DNA from: DATJGF01 sp035495315
Lineage (GTDB): Bacteria > Verrucomicrobiota > Verrucomicrobiia > Limisphaerales > UBA8199
Length of the DNA: 49,204 nt
Direction of reading: 5' to 3'
Assembly: GCA_035495315.1 (NCBI GenBank)
Contig: DATJGF010000059.1
Span: forward strand, 1-49,204
Numbering within the stretch: the stretch's first letter is position 1; each line of letters opens with the position of its first letter. Positions 8,236 through 15,386 of this stretch are shown here, piece by piece. The notes beneath the pieces were generated by a model, which was not told the DNA's origin, ran no database searches, and saw only the letters and a program-made list of their open reading frames with translations. A program made the translations under genes and the position numbers.

Positions 8236-9207
8236 ATGAAATTATCCATGTTAGCTCTGTTGGCCAGTGGTCTAACTGTTGCCGCCGTAACGGACGAACA
8301 GATTACCAGGAATTTCAATGTTCAACCCGGAGGCAGGGTTGTCGTCGACGTCGATTTTGGATCGATTGAAATCAGCACCAACGCGACCAGTCAGGTTACG
8401 ATTGATATCGTTCGCAAAGTGACCCGGCGCAACAAGGCTGACGAAGAGAACTTCCTGCGCGAGCACCCGGTCACTTTCAGCCAGGACGGCAACACGGTCA
8501 CCGTCTCTTCGAAAGCGAAGACAAAGAGTAATCATTGGTGGCGAGGCAATCAGCGCACCGAGGCTAAATACACGCTCACGGTGCCTGCGCAATTCAACGC
8601 GCAAGTGAAGAGCGCAGGCGGTGGCATCGCGGTAAGTGACCTGACCGGTGAGGTGAAGGCCGACACCAGCGGCGGCGGCTTCAAATTCGCGCGGCTGCAC
8701 GGGAATCTTAACGGTGAGACTTCCGGTGGTTCTATCCATGTAATGGAATGCGAAGGATCGCTCAAAGTGAATACCAGCGGAGGTGGCATCGACGTGTCCG
8801 GCGGCTCGGGGACGTTGGACGGTGGCACCTCGGGTGGTTCGGTGCACGTGCGAGATTTTCGGGGGCCGACGCATGTCGAAACCAGTGGAGGTGGCATTAC
8901 GCTTGAAAATGTCAGCGGCCGGATTCAAGGGTCGACTTCGGGTGGTTCGATTTCTGCCCGCATCGCCTCTCCGGTTTCCGAAGAGGTGAAACTTGAGACC
9001 TCGGGGGGTGGGGTAACCGTGCAGGTTCCTGACGGCTCTGCGTTCAATTTGGATGCCGAAACATCCGGTGGTGGCGTTAGTAGCGAGTTGCCGGTTGCCG
9101 TGGTTGGTAAGGTGGAAGGCAACTCACTTAAAGGTGCGGTCAATGGCGGCGGGAAGCGGGTTTTTCTGCGCACCAGCGGCGGCAGCATTCATGTGAGGAA
9201 AATCTAG
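8236..9207 (+). CDS. Secreted DUF4097-type beta-repeat protein
   Basis: This is a 323-residue protein with a short N-terminal signal-like helix (MKLSMLALLASGLTVAA). Its first part resembles the DUF4097 'putative adhesin' family. From about residue 140 it carries TSGGG/TSGGS motifs spaced exactly 18 residues for five intervals, then 21 and 21, and the last motif ends the protein. G and S alternate at the fifth position through the regular section, giving a 36-residue super-period. Such spacing is expected of a right-handed beta-solenoid with glycine-rich turns. Function is unknown; a cell-surface or periplasmic scaffold is plausible. It stands alone between nuoN and the two-component genes. 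Confidence 0.8.
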   Translation: MKLSMLALLASGLTVAAVTDEQITRNFNVQPGGRVVVDVDFGSIEISTNATSQVTIDIVRKVTRRNKADEENFLREHPVTFSQDGNTVTVSSKAKTKSNHWWRGNQRTEAKYTLTVPAQFNAQVKSAGGGIAVSDLTGEVKADTSGGGFKFARLHGNLNGETSGGSIHVMECEGSLKVNTSGGGIDVSGGSGTLDGGTSGGSVHVRDFRGPTHVETSGGGITLENVSGRIQGSTSGGSISARIASPVSEEVKLETSGGGVTVQVPDGSAFNLDAETSGGGVSSELPVAVVGKVEGNSLKGAVNGGGKRVFLRTSGGSIHVRKI

Positions 9208-9219
9208 TCCCCGCGTCTT

Positions 9220-9354
9220 CGTAGCGCAGAGTTCACTCTGCTGTACCGCCGACTTTCAGTCGGCATAGAACAACTTTTCGATTGCTCGTATTTTGACGGT
9301 CGCAAGCGAAGCAGTAGAATTCTGCGGTACGGCAGAGTTAAACTCTGCGTTACG
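9220..9354. repeat. Dispersed palindromic element with inner hairpin
   Basis: The left arm (about 9220-9249, CGTAGCGCAGAGTT...GTACCGC) pairs with the right arm (9324-9354, GCGGTACGGCAGAGTT...CTGCGTTACG) with few mismatches and one indel. Just inside the left arm is a second perfect hairpin, GCCGAC-TTTCA-GTCGGC (9248-9264). The arrangement of a large stem followed by a GCCGA...TCGGC-type hairpin resembles the element at 12460-12503. It lies between the convergent DUF4097 gene and histidine kinase gene and could end transcription from both sides. Confidence 0.7.
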
Positions 9355-9387
9355 AACGTAATGCTGCGCCGCGGCCTCCCCACCTGG

Positions 9388-10887
9388 CTACTTGCTCGGC
9401 AGCTTAACCGTGAAGCGACTGCCTTGGCCGGCTTGACTTGAAACTTCGACTGTTCCGCTGTGGGCATCGACTATCGCTTTTGTTATCGCCAAACCTAAAC
9501 CGGTCCGGCCGTGGATCCGGGAGCGCGACTTGTCGACCCGGTAAAAACGCTCGAAGATGTGAGGTAAGTCCTCATTGGGTATGCCCACTCCGGTGTCGGA
9601 GACACTCAGCAAGACCGTTCCATTATCGGCCTGGGTCGCAATGCGAATCTGACCGTGCTCGCGATTAAAATGAATGGCATTGCTTAGGAGGTTCGTGGCG
9701 ACCTGAGCAATGCGCTCCGGGTCGCCGACGCATTCCACCTCCGGCAAGTCACACTCCAACTGCAGCCCTCGCTCCACGGCCAGTGGACGCACTAACTCGA
9801 CGCATTCACGCGCGATGCGCGAGAGGTCGAAACGTTCGCGTTTCATGCGTTCCTCGCCGGCGTCAAGCCGCGCCAATTCGAGCAGCGATTCGGTAAGTCG
9901 TCGCATCCGGGTCGCGGCGCGCTGGCAAGCTTCCAGCGCCTCGCGATATTCGTTCTCACTGCGTTGGCGTGACAGTGCAGTTTGAGTCTGGGTCAATATC
10001 ACTGAAACGGGAGTGCGAAGTTCGTGGGAGGCATCAGAAGTGAACCGGGATTGATGTGCAAATGCCGCTTCGAGGCGGGCAAAAGTCGCGTTCAATACCG
10101 CCGCGAGGCGGCCTAATTCACTGTCCGTATCCGCGGCGTTGATTCGCTGGGAAAGATCGCCACCGAAAATTTTTAGCGCGGTTGCGCTGATATCCTCGAT
10201 TGGCCGAATCGCGCGGGAAGCTACCCACCAGCCGCCGGCCAGGCCCAGCACCAGTACCGTGCTTCCGGCTGCGGCCAACCATAAGGCCAGGCGCCGCATC
10301 GCCGCCAGGTCGGGTGCCATTGAGTGTCCGACCAGAAAGCAATCGCCAAACGGAGTAAACCCGAAAAGCTCGCGAAACTCGCCGCGAGTCCGAAAACTGC
10401 CAAATGGGTTAGCCGACTTGCGAGGCGCTGCCGGTGAATTGTCGCCTTCGGCTTGTGGAGAATAGGTTTCGGCCCGGCGCGGCATCGGCACGTCAGCAGG
10501 CGCATTCGTACTGCGTGCCAGAACTTTGCCTTCGCATTCCCACATGATTGAGTAGTGAGAGCTGATTTGCCCCGCTTCGCTCGAAGCCGCGCGCTGGAGC
10601 GCTTTGCTTAATTCCTCTCGAAAGTGTTCGGGATCCATCCGGAAACCGGGTTTTCCGGGCCGTTCCTCGCCTCCCGGTCGTCCTCCCTGAGGAGGACCGT
10701 GGGGCCCGCGATCGGGGGGAGGCATGTGGAAGCTCATCGCGAGCCGTTCCTGCAATTCCTCGTCGATCCGGCGCAATTGGTTGTCGCGAGCAACGTGGTA
10801 AGCTGTGAACCCGAAAGCTAAAAGTACAAAAAACAGGATTAGCCCATGCCAGGCTTGAACACGCCAGCGAATCGAATTGAAAATCAT
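9388..10887 (-). CDS. Sensor histidine kinase (HAMP, HisKA, HATPase)
   Basis: This is a membrane-bound kinase of 499 residues. TM1 is about residues 12-30, a periplasmic sensor region follows to about 198, TM2 is about 200-222, then come HAMP, a HisKA dimerisation helix with phospho-acceptor H288 in SHELRTP, and an ATPase domain with an N box around 399-408, a G1 box DTGVGI (431-436) and a G2 box TGLGL (462-466). The sensor region has an unusual Pro/Gly/His/Arg-rich tract (about 55-82). Its start overlaps the regulator's stop codon (ATGA), so the pair is co-transcribed with the regulator first. It resembles the CpxA/QseC/PhoQ architecture; the signal is unknown. Confidence 0.95.
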   Translation of the reverse strand: MIFNSIRWRVQAWHGLILFFVLLAFGFTAYHVARDNQLRRIDEELQERLAMSFHMPPPDRGPHGPPQGGRPGGEERPGKPGFRMDPEHFREELSKALQRAASSEAGQISSHYSIMWECEGKVLARSTNAPADVPMPRRAETYSPQAEGDNSPAAPRKSANPFGSFRTRGEFRELFGFTPFGDCFLVGHSMAPDLAAMRRLALWLAAAGSTVLVLGLAGGWWVASRAIRPIEDISATALKIFGGDLSQRINAADTDSELGRLAAVLNATFARLEAAFAHQSRFTSDASHELRTPVSVILTQTQTALSRQRSENEYREALEACQRAATRMRRLTESLLELARLDAGEERMKRERFDLSRIARECVELVRPLAVERGLQLECDLPEVECVGDPERIAQVATNLLSNAIHFNREHGQIRIATQADNGTVLLSVSDTGVGIPNEDLPHIFERFYRVDKSRSRIHGRTGLGLAITKAIVDAHSGTVEVSSQAGQGSRFTVKLPSK

Positions 10888-11543
10888 GGTAACCCCTCGA
10901 TGCAGTAGCCGTGCCCACGCCTGGTCACAATGAAATCGTGCCCGAGTTTTTTCCGAATGTTCGAAACATGCACGTCCAGCAGGTTGGAGAGGGTGTTGTC
11001 GTCTTCGTCAAACAGATGCTCGTAAAGCATCGTGCGGGTCACCAGTTTCCCCCGGTGGAGCGCAAGGAATTCTACGAGCGCGTACTCGCGGGCGGTCAGA
11101 ATTATCTCCTCACCCGCGCGTGATACGGTCCGCGCCGCAGTATCAATCACCACATCTCGAATTTCCAGCCGGGCACTGGGCTGATTCGCGCTCCGCCGGA
11201 TCAGAGCACGTACACGGGCGAGCAACTCGTCGACATCGAAGGGCTTGACCAGGTAGTCGTCGGCCCCTGTATCCAGTCCGCGAACCCGATCACGAATCGC
11301 GTCGCGCGCAGTCAGCATCAGGACCGGGGTTTTCTTGGTTTTTCGCAGCCGGCGCAGCAATTCCCAACCATCGATGCCGGGCAGCATGATATCCAAAATC
11401 ACTGCGTCGTACTCATTCACCTGGGCTTTATACAAGCCCTCCTCGCCATCGGGCGCGCCGTCAACGGCATAGTCATCCTCCCGCAGCGCCTTCAGCAAAC
11501 TGCCGAGCAGGTCTGGTTCATCTTCGACAACTAGCACTCTCAT
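10884..11543 (-). CDS. OmpR/PhoB-family response regulator
   Basis: This is a 219-residue DNA-binding regulator. The receiver domain occupies about 1-115, with acidic pocket E7/D8, phospho-acceptor D51 (AVILDIMLPG), T78 and K100 (DYLVKPFD). The winged-helix output domain (about 128-216) has the transactivation/recognition segment LTAREYALVEFL...DVHVSNIRKKLG and the wing VTRRGHGYCIE. It pairs with the overlapping kinase downstream. The upstream spacer contains a CTTAAT-N6-TTAAG site that is mirrored in front of the divergent periplasmic-protein gene, suggesting control of both promoters (inference). Confidence 0.95.
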   Translation of the reverse strand: MRVLVVEDEPDLLGSLLKALREDDYAVDGAPDGEEGLYKAQVNEYDAVILDIMLPGIDGWELLRRLRKTKKTPVLMLTARDAIRDRVRGLDTGADDYLVKPFDVDELLARVRALIRRSANQPSARLEIRDVVIDTAARTVSRAGEEIILTAREYALVEFLALHRGKLVTRTMLYEHLFDEDDNTLSNLLDVHVSNIRKKLGHDFIVTRRGHGYCIEGLP

Positions 11544-11613
11544 AGGGCGCGTTCTGCTTCTGAACGCCTTCGGCTCAACCGAAGGTTAATAAAGGACCTT
11601 ACTCAACTCTACC

Positions 11614-11628
11614 TTAATAGGACGTTAA
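11614..11628. promoter_or_regulatory. Candidate regulator binding site, TTAA-N7-TTAA
   Basis: Two TTAA half-sites start at 11614 and 11625, 11 bp apart, about one helical turn, in the context CTTAATAGGACGTTAAG. The 11-bp direct spacing is what dimers of OmpR/PhoB-family regulators typically recognise. It lies 70-85 bp upstream of the response regulator start. A matching site sits at 11775-11789 in front of the divergent gene. Assignment to this regulator is inference. Confidence 0.45.
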
Positions 11629-11672
11629 GTTGCAATCGAGGTGAGGCCCTCTGTCACCAAACTCCGCCACTG

Positions 11673-11757
11673 TTGGAGTGCGCCAGTCCACTGGCGCTTT
11701 CGTCTTGAGTTGGTCCTTAAGTTTCGAAGCGCCAGAGGACTGGTGCAGTTCAAAACC
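11673..11757. repeat. Dispersed palindromic element, second copy
   Basis: The forward unit TTGGAGTGCGCCAGTCCACT...GGCGCTTTCG (11673-11702) is followed by a near-inverted unit (11725-11757) beginning CGAAGCGCCAGAGGACTGG and ending CAAAACC. The boundary sequences match the element at 1-69. It lies inside the divergent promoter region between the response regulator and the periplasmic-protein gene. Confidence 0.65.
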
Positions 11758-11774
11758 AAAACGGCGTTTAACCC

Positions 11775-11789
11775 TTAATCCTCTCTTAA
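11775..11789. promoter_or_regulatory. Candidate regulator binding site, TTAA-N7-TTAA
   Basis: Half-sites TTAA at 11775 and 11786, 11 bp apart, lie in the context CTTAATCCTCTCTTAAC, with a further TTAA at 11768. The layout is the same as at 11614-11628. It sits 27-41 bp upstream of the start codon of the divergent periplasmic protein gene, close to where a promoter would be. It is a candidate operator for the adjacent OmpR-type regulator. Confidence 0.45.
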
Positions 11790-11815
11790 CGTCGCCTGTG
11801 TTAGACTGCTTCAAA

Positions 11816-12421
11816 ATGAAAATACACCTCAGTTCAAAACAAATTGGAGCGCTAGCAACGGCGGCGTTGCTGCTGTTCGGCGCTGCTAACCTCACAGCGC
11901 AAGACCGCCCGCCTCAGGGTAACTTTGACCCGGAACAAATGCGTCAACGAATGATCCAACGCCTGCGCGACCAACTCGAAGTGCAGGACGATGCCGAATG
12001 GAAAGCGATTTCCGAACGTATCACGAAAGTTATGGATGCCCGACGCGCGTCACGCCCTCGCGGCGGCCCCGGGTTTGGTCCCCTCGGCGGTCCCGGCGGC
12101 CCACCTCCTGGGCGCGCTCCCGGAGTTGAACAAGGCGCCGGCGGGCCACCCCCAGGAGATCAAGCGCCGCCGCCTGGCTTCGCGAGTGGGCCGCCTGTCG
12201 GTGGACAGGCCGGATTCAACCCGGAACCGAATCCTGCCGCTGACGCCTTACGCAAGGCGATTGAGAGCAAGGCGTCTACCGCGGAACTGAAGGCAAAAAC
12301 GGCCGAGTACAAAGCCGACCTCCAACAGAAGCGAGCCGCTTTAGAGAGTGCGCAGGAATCTTTGCGACAGGTTTTGTCAGCTCGGCAGGAAGCCATCGCG
12401 GTGCTGGCAGGATTGCTGTAA
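11816..12421 (+). CDS. Small periplasmic Pro/Gly-rich coiled-coil protein
   Basis: This is a 201-residue protein not matched to a named family with certainty. The N-terminal signal sequence (residues 1-29) ends ...GAANLTAQ. A helical segment follows with EQMRQRMIQRLRDQL, then an extended Pro/Gly-rich region (about 80-145), then an Ala/Lys/Glu-rich helix (about 150-195) likely to form a coiled coil. The helix plus RQR/LRDQL pattern loosely recalls the CpxP/Spy/LTxxQ class of periplasmic stress proteins. The start chosen is the ATG at 11816, because the frame upstream runs through a repeat. It is divergent from a two-component system whose kinase also has a Pro/Gly-rich periplasmic tract. Confidence 0.7.
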   Translation: MKIHLSSKQIGALATAALLLFGAANLTAQDRPPQGNFDPEQMRQRMIQRLRDQLEVQDDAEWKAISERITKVMDARRASRPRGGPGFGPLGGPGGPPPGRAPGVEQGAGGPPPGDQAPPPGFASGPPVGGQAGFNPEPNPAADALRKAIESKASTAELKAKTAEYKADLQQKRAALESAQESLRQVLSARQEAIAVLAGLL

Positions 12422-12459
12422 CCAGCCCGGAATTTGATCTCCGGATAACTTCGAGCCGT

Positions 12460-12503
12460 GTGGCGGAAGGCGTGGCCTTCCGCCACATCGGCTTTTAAGC
12501 CGA
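12460..12503. repeat. Double-hairpin element
   Basis: A perfect 11-bp stem GTGGCGGAAGG/CCTTCCGCCAC (12460-12470 and 12476-12486) is followed at once by a second palindrome TCGGCTTTTAAGCCGA (12488-12503). It lies 38 bp after the small periplasmic protein gene and may serve as its transcription end, although no T-run follows. The tandem of a large and a small hairpin resembles the element at 9220-9354. The rest of the 12422-12708 spacer shows nothing I can name. Confidence 0.65.
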
Positions 12504-12708
12504 AGTTGGGCCAAGGGAGTTGCTGCCGGAGGGTTCATTTTTTGCGCATTGATCCCAAAAATTATCCCGGTATGGTAGGAAATGGTTGCGGGCCAGCACA
12601 TAAGCTTTGCCCGAGGAAGGCGAAGGATGTCAACGGATGAGGGGTTTTCCCCAAAAAAAGTGTTGGCAAACAGTAGGCTTCTTCTGCGATAGTCTCGCGC
12701 CTAAATTT

Positions 12709-15216
12709 ATGAGAAATAACAAAAAATGGTTTTGGGGCGCTTTTGTATTCGCGCTACTTGGGACCGGAGTCACCGCCTGGGGCAGCGAGGCCGAGCTCAC
12801 ATTACCGCCGTTAAACACGGTAAACTTCCCCTCGTTGGGAGGACTCAGCGGCTACACGTTGATGTTAATCGGCATAGGGGTTTGCGCATTGGCGGCCCTT
12901 TTTGGCATCTGGCAGTATAACCAGACCAAGAACCTTCCCGTGCATGACTCGATGCGGAACGTGTCAGCGATTATTTGGGAGACCTGCAAGAGCTACCTCT
13001 TTCAGCAGGGCAAGTTCCTGGCAATGCTATGGGTCCTGATCGGCATCTGCATTTGTTATTACTTTGCTGGGCTTCAACACATGAGTTTTGGCAAGGTCAT
13101 CGTGGTTCTGCTGGCTTCCATTCTCGGTATTCTCGGTTCCTATGGTGTTGCGTGGTTCGGTATGCGCATCAACACGCAGGCCAACAGCCGCTCCGCTTTC
13201 GCGGCCCTGACAGGATTGCCTTGGGCTCCACTGGCCATCCCGATGCGTTCCGGGATGAGCGTCGGTATGTTGCTCATTACTGTCGAGCTGTTCTTCATGA
13301 TTTGCATTCTGATTTTCCTTCCGCCCGACTTGACCGGCCCGTGTTTCATCGGATTTGCTATTGGTGAATCCCTGGGTGCTTCTGCGCTCCGTATCTGCGG
13401 CGGAATCTTCACCAAAATCGCGGATATCGGTTCGGACCTGATGAAAATCGTCTTCAAATTGCCAGAAGACGATCCGAAAAATCCGGGCGTTATTGCCGAT
13501 TGCACCGGGGACAATGCGGGTGACTCGGTCGGGCCGACAGCAGACGGTTTCGAAACCTACGGTGTTACAGGCGTCGCTCTGATTTCATTTCTAGCGCTGA
13601 CCCTGGGCACCTCGGTCATCTGTGCCCAGCTCATCACCTGGATTTTCGTCATGCGGATCATGATGATCATCACCTCACTGGTGGCCTACTTCATCACGGA
13701 CCAGGTGTTTACCGCAAAATATAGTCACGCAGAGGATTTTCACCCGGAGCTGCCACTGACTGTGCTGGTCTGGATTACTTCTGCCATTTCCATTGCAATG
13801 ACCTTCCTGGTTAGCTCGTTGATGCTGAGCGATTTCAAGGATGCCGCGGGCACCCCTCAGCCTGCCCTCTGGTGGGTTCTATCGATCATAATCTCGTGCG
13901 GCACCGCCGCTGGAGCGCTGATCCCTGAATTTACCAAGATCTTCACCAGTACCACGGCTCGCCACACCCGGGAGATCGTCACCGCGTCGCGTCAGGGTGG
14001 AGCCTCGCTCAATATTCTGTCGGGCTTTGTCGCTGGTAACTTCTCGGCCTTCTGGGAAGGCTTGCTCATGCTGGTGTTGATGTTGATTGCCGCGGTGGTA
14101 GCCCAAAACCACGCTTTGACAGCGTTGATGCCGGCCAACATCAATTTTGCCCCGCCGATTTTCGCCTTTGGGCTGGTGGCGTTCGGCTTTTTGGGTATGG
14201 GGCCGGTCACCATTGCTGTCGATAGCTTTGGCCCCGTGTCCGACAATGCGCAATCGGTCTACGAATTAAGCCAGATTGAATCGATACCGAACGTGGCGAA
14301 GGAAATTGAGAGCAAGTTCGGCTTTAAGCCACAGTTCGAAAAGGCCAAGCACAATCTCGAAAAGAATGACGGCGCGGGTAATACTTTCAAAGCAACAGCC
14401 AAACCCGTGTTGATCGGCACGGCGGTCGTTGGCGCGACCACGATGTTGTTCGCAATCATTCTTCTGCTCAACAACACGATTGCCGAAGGCAAAATCGTCG
14501 AGAAACTTTCTCTGGTCCAGCCGCCAATCGTTCTCGGGTTGCTGATGGGTGGCGCGGTCATTTACTGGTTCACTGGCGCCTCGTGTCAGGCGGTGGTTAC
14601 CGGCGCCTATCGCGCGGTGGTCTACATCAAAGAGAACATGGACCTCAGCGCCAAAACGGCCTCCATCGAGGACAGTAAAGAAGTGGTTAAAATCTGCACG
14701 ATCTACGCCCAAAAAGGCATGTTGAATATTTTCGTTGCTATCTTCTGCTTGTCTCTCGCGTTGGCCTTTTTCGATTCCTACTTCTTCATAGGCTATCTGA
14801 TCTCCATCGCCTTCTTCGGCCTCTACCAGGCTATCTTCATGGCCAACGCTGGTGGCGCCTGGGATAACGCCAAGAAAATCGTCGAGGTGGACCTCCGCGC
14901 TAAAGGCACTGAGTTGCATGCAGCCAGTGTCGTCGGTGACACCGTCGGGGACCCTTTCAAGGACACCAGCTCGGTTGCGATGAACCCGATTATCAAGTTC
15001 ACCACACTGTTCGGCTTGTTGGCGACCGAAATTGCAGTCGCCATGCAGCGAAATAATCAAACGGGACTCAAGACCGGGATCGCGATTGTCCTTTTCGTTA
15101 TCGCCCTGGTTTTCGTCTACCGTTCCTTCTATGCAATGCGTATCCCGGAAGAGCAAGAAAACAAGCCTACGTCTCCTAAAGCGCCTGAACCGCAGTTTGC
15201 CAGCGCCAAGCACTAG
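12709..15216 (+). CDS. hppA: Membrane-bound pyrophosphatase (ion-pumping, probably H+)
   Basis: This enzyme hydrolyses pyrophosphate and pumps ions out across the inner membrane. It has about 835 residues and around 16 hydrophobic helices, longer than the usual 660-770. The start is the ATG at 12709 (MRNNKKWFWG); upstream in-frame codons lack a membrane-protein character. Active-site aspartates are present in DIGSDL (from residue 239) and in PEDDPKNPGVIADCTGDNAG, with the second acidic cluster in VVGDTVGDPFKDTSS. GNTFKATAK (from residue 557) has lysine where K+-dependent enzymes have alanine, pointing to the K+-independent class, which pumps H+. The canonical Lys-Val-Glu after the first aspartate motif is altered and one residue shorter. 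A terminator follows directly. Confidence 0.95.
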   Translation: MRNNKKWFWGAFVFALLGTGVTAWGSEAELTLPPLNTVNFPSLGGLSGYTLMLIGIGVCALAALFGIWQYNQTKNLPVHDSMRNVSAIIWETCKSYLFQQGKFLAMLWVLIGICICYYFAGLQHMSFGKVIVVLLASILGILGSYGVAWFGMRINTQANSRSAFAALTGLPWAPLAIPMRSGMSVGMLLITVELFFMICILIFLPPDLTGPCFIGFAIGESLGASALRICGGIFTKIADIGSDLMKIVFKLPEDDPKNPGVIADCTGDNAGDSVGPTADGFETYGVTGVALISFLALTLGTSVICAQLITWIFVMRIMMIITSLVAYFITDQVFTAKYSHAEDFHPELPLTVLVWITSAISIAMTFLVSSLMLSDFKDAAGTPQPALWWVLSIIISCGTAAGALIPEFTKIFTSTTARHTREIVTASRQGGASLNILSGFVAGNFSAFWEGLLMLVLMLIAAVVAQNHALTALMPANINFAPPIFAFGLVAFGFLGMGPVTIAVDSFGPVSDNAQSVYELSQIESIPNVAKEIESKFGFKPQFEKAKHNLEKNDGAGNTFKATAKPVLIGTAVVGATTMLFAIILLLNNTIAEGKIVEKLSLVQPPIVLGLLMGGAVIYWFTGASCQAVVTGAYRAVVYIKENMDLSAKTASIEDSKEVVKICTIYAQKGMLNIFVAIFCLSLALAFFDSYFFIGYLISIAFFGLYQAIFMANAGGAWDNAKKIVEVDLRAKGTELHAASVVGDTVGDPFKDTSSVAMNPIIKFTTLFGLLATEIAVAMQRNNQTGLKTGIAIVLFVIALVFVYRSFYAMRIPEEQENKPTSPKAPEPQFASAKH

Positions 15217-15240
15217 AGCTCACTGCTAGAATTCTCCAGC

Positions 15241-15277
15241 CGCCCGTCTGGTGGAACGCCAGATGGGCGTTTTGTTT
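15241..15277 (+). terminator. Intrinsic terminator of the pyrophosphatase gene
   Basis: The stem CGCCCGTCTGG (15241-15251) pairs with CCAGATGGGCG (15259-15269) with one G:U pair, a 7-nt loop and the tail TTTTGTTT. It begins 24 bp after the hppA stop and precedes the GH51 gene, so the two are separate transcription units. Confidence 0.88.
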
Positions 15278-15386
15278 CCCCTGGTCCGCTGCATCAGCAT
15301 GGCCGTTGAAGCCCTGCGGTCTGGGACCCGTTCTTGCGTCTAAATCAAGGCTTGGTTTACTCGCGTTCTTCTCCTTAACTGTTTTC

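Noticed and set aside
8272..8928. 218-codon minus-strand frame
   Set aside because: It is antisense to the DUF4097 protein. Its repeats are only the reverse reading of the TSGGG motifs.
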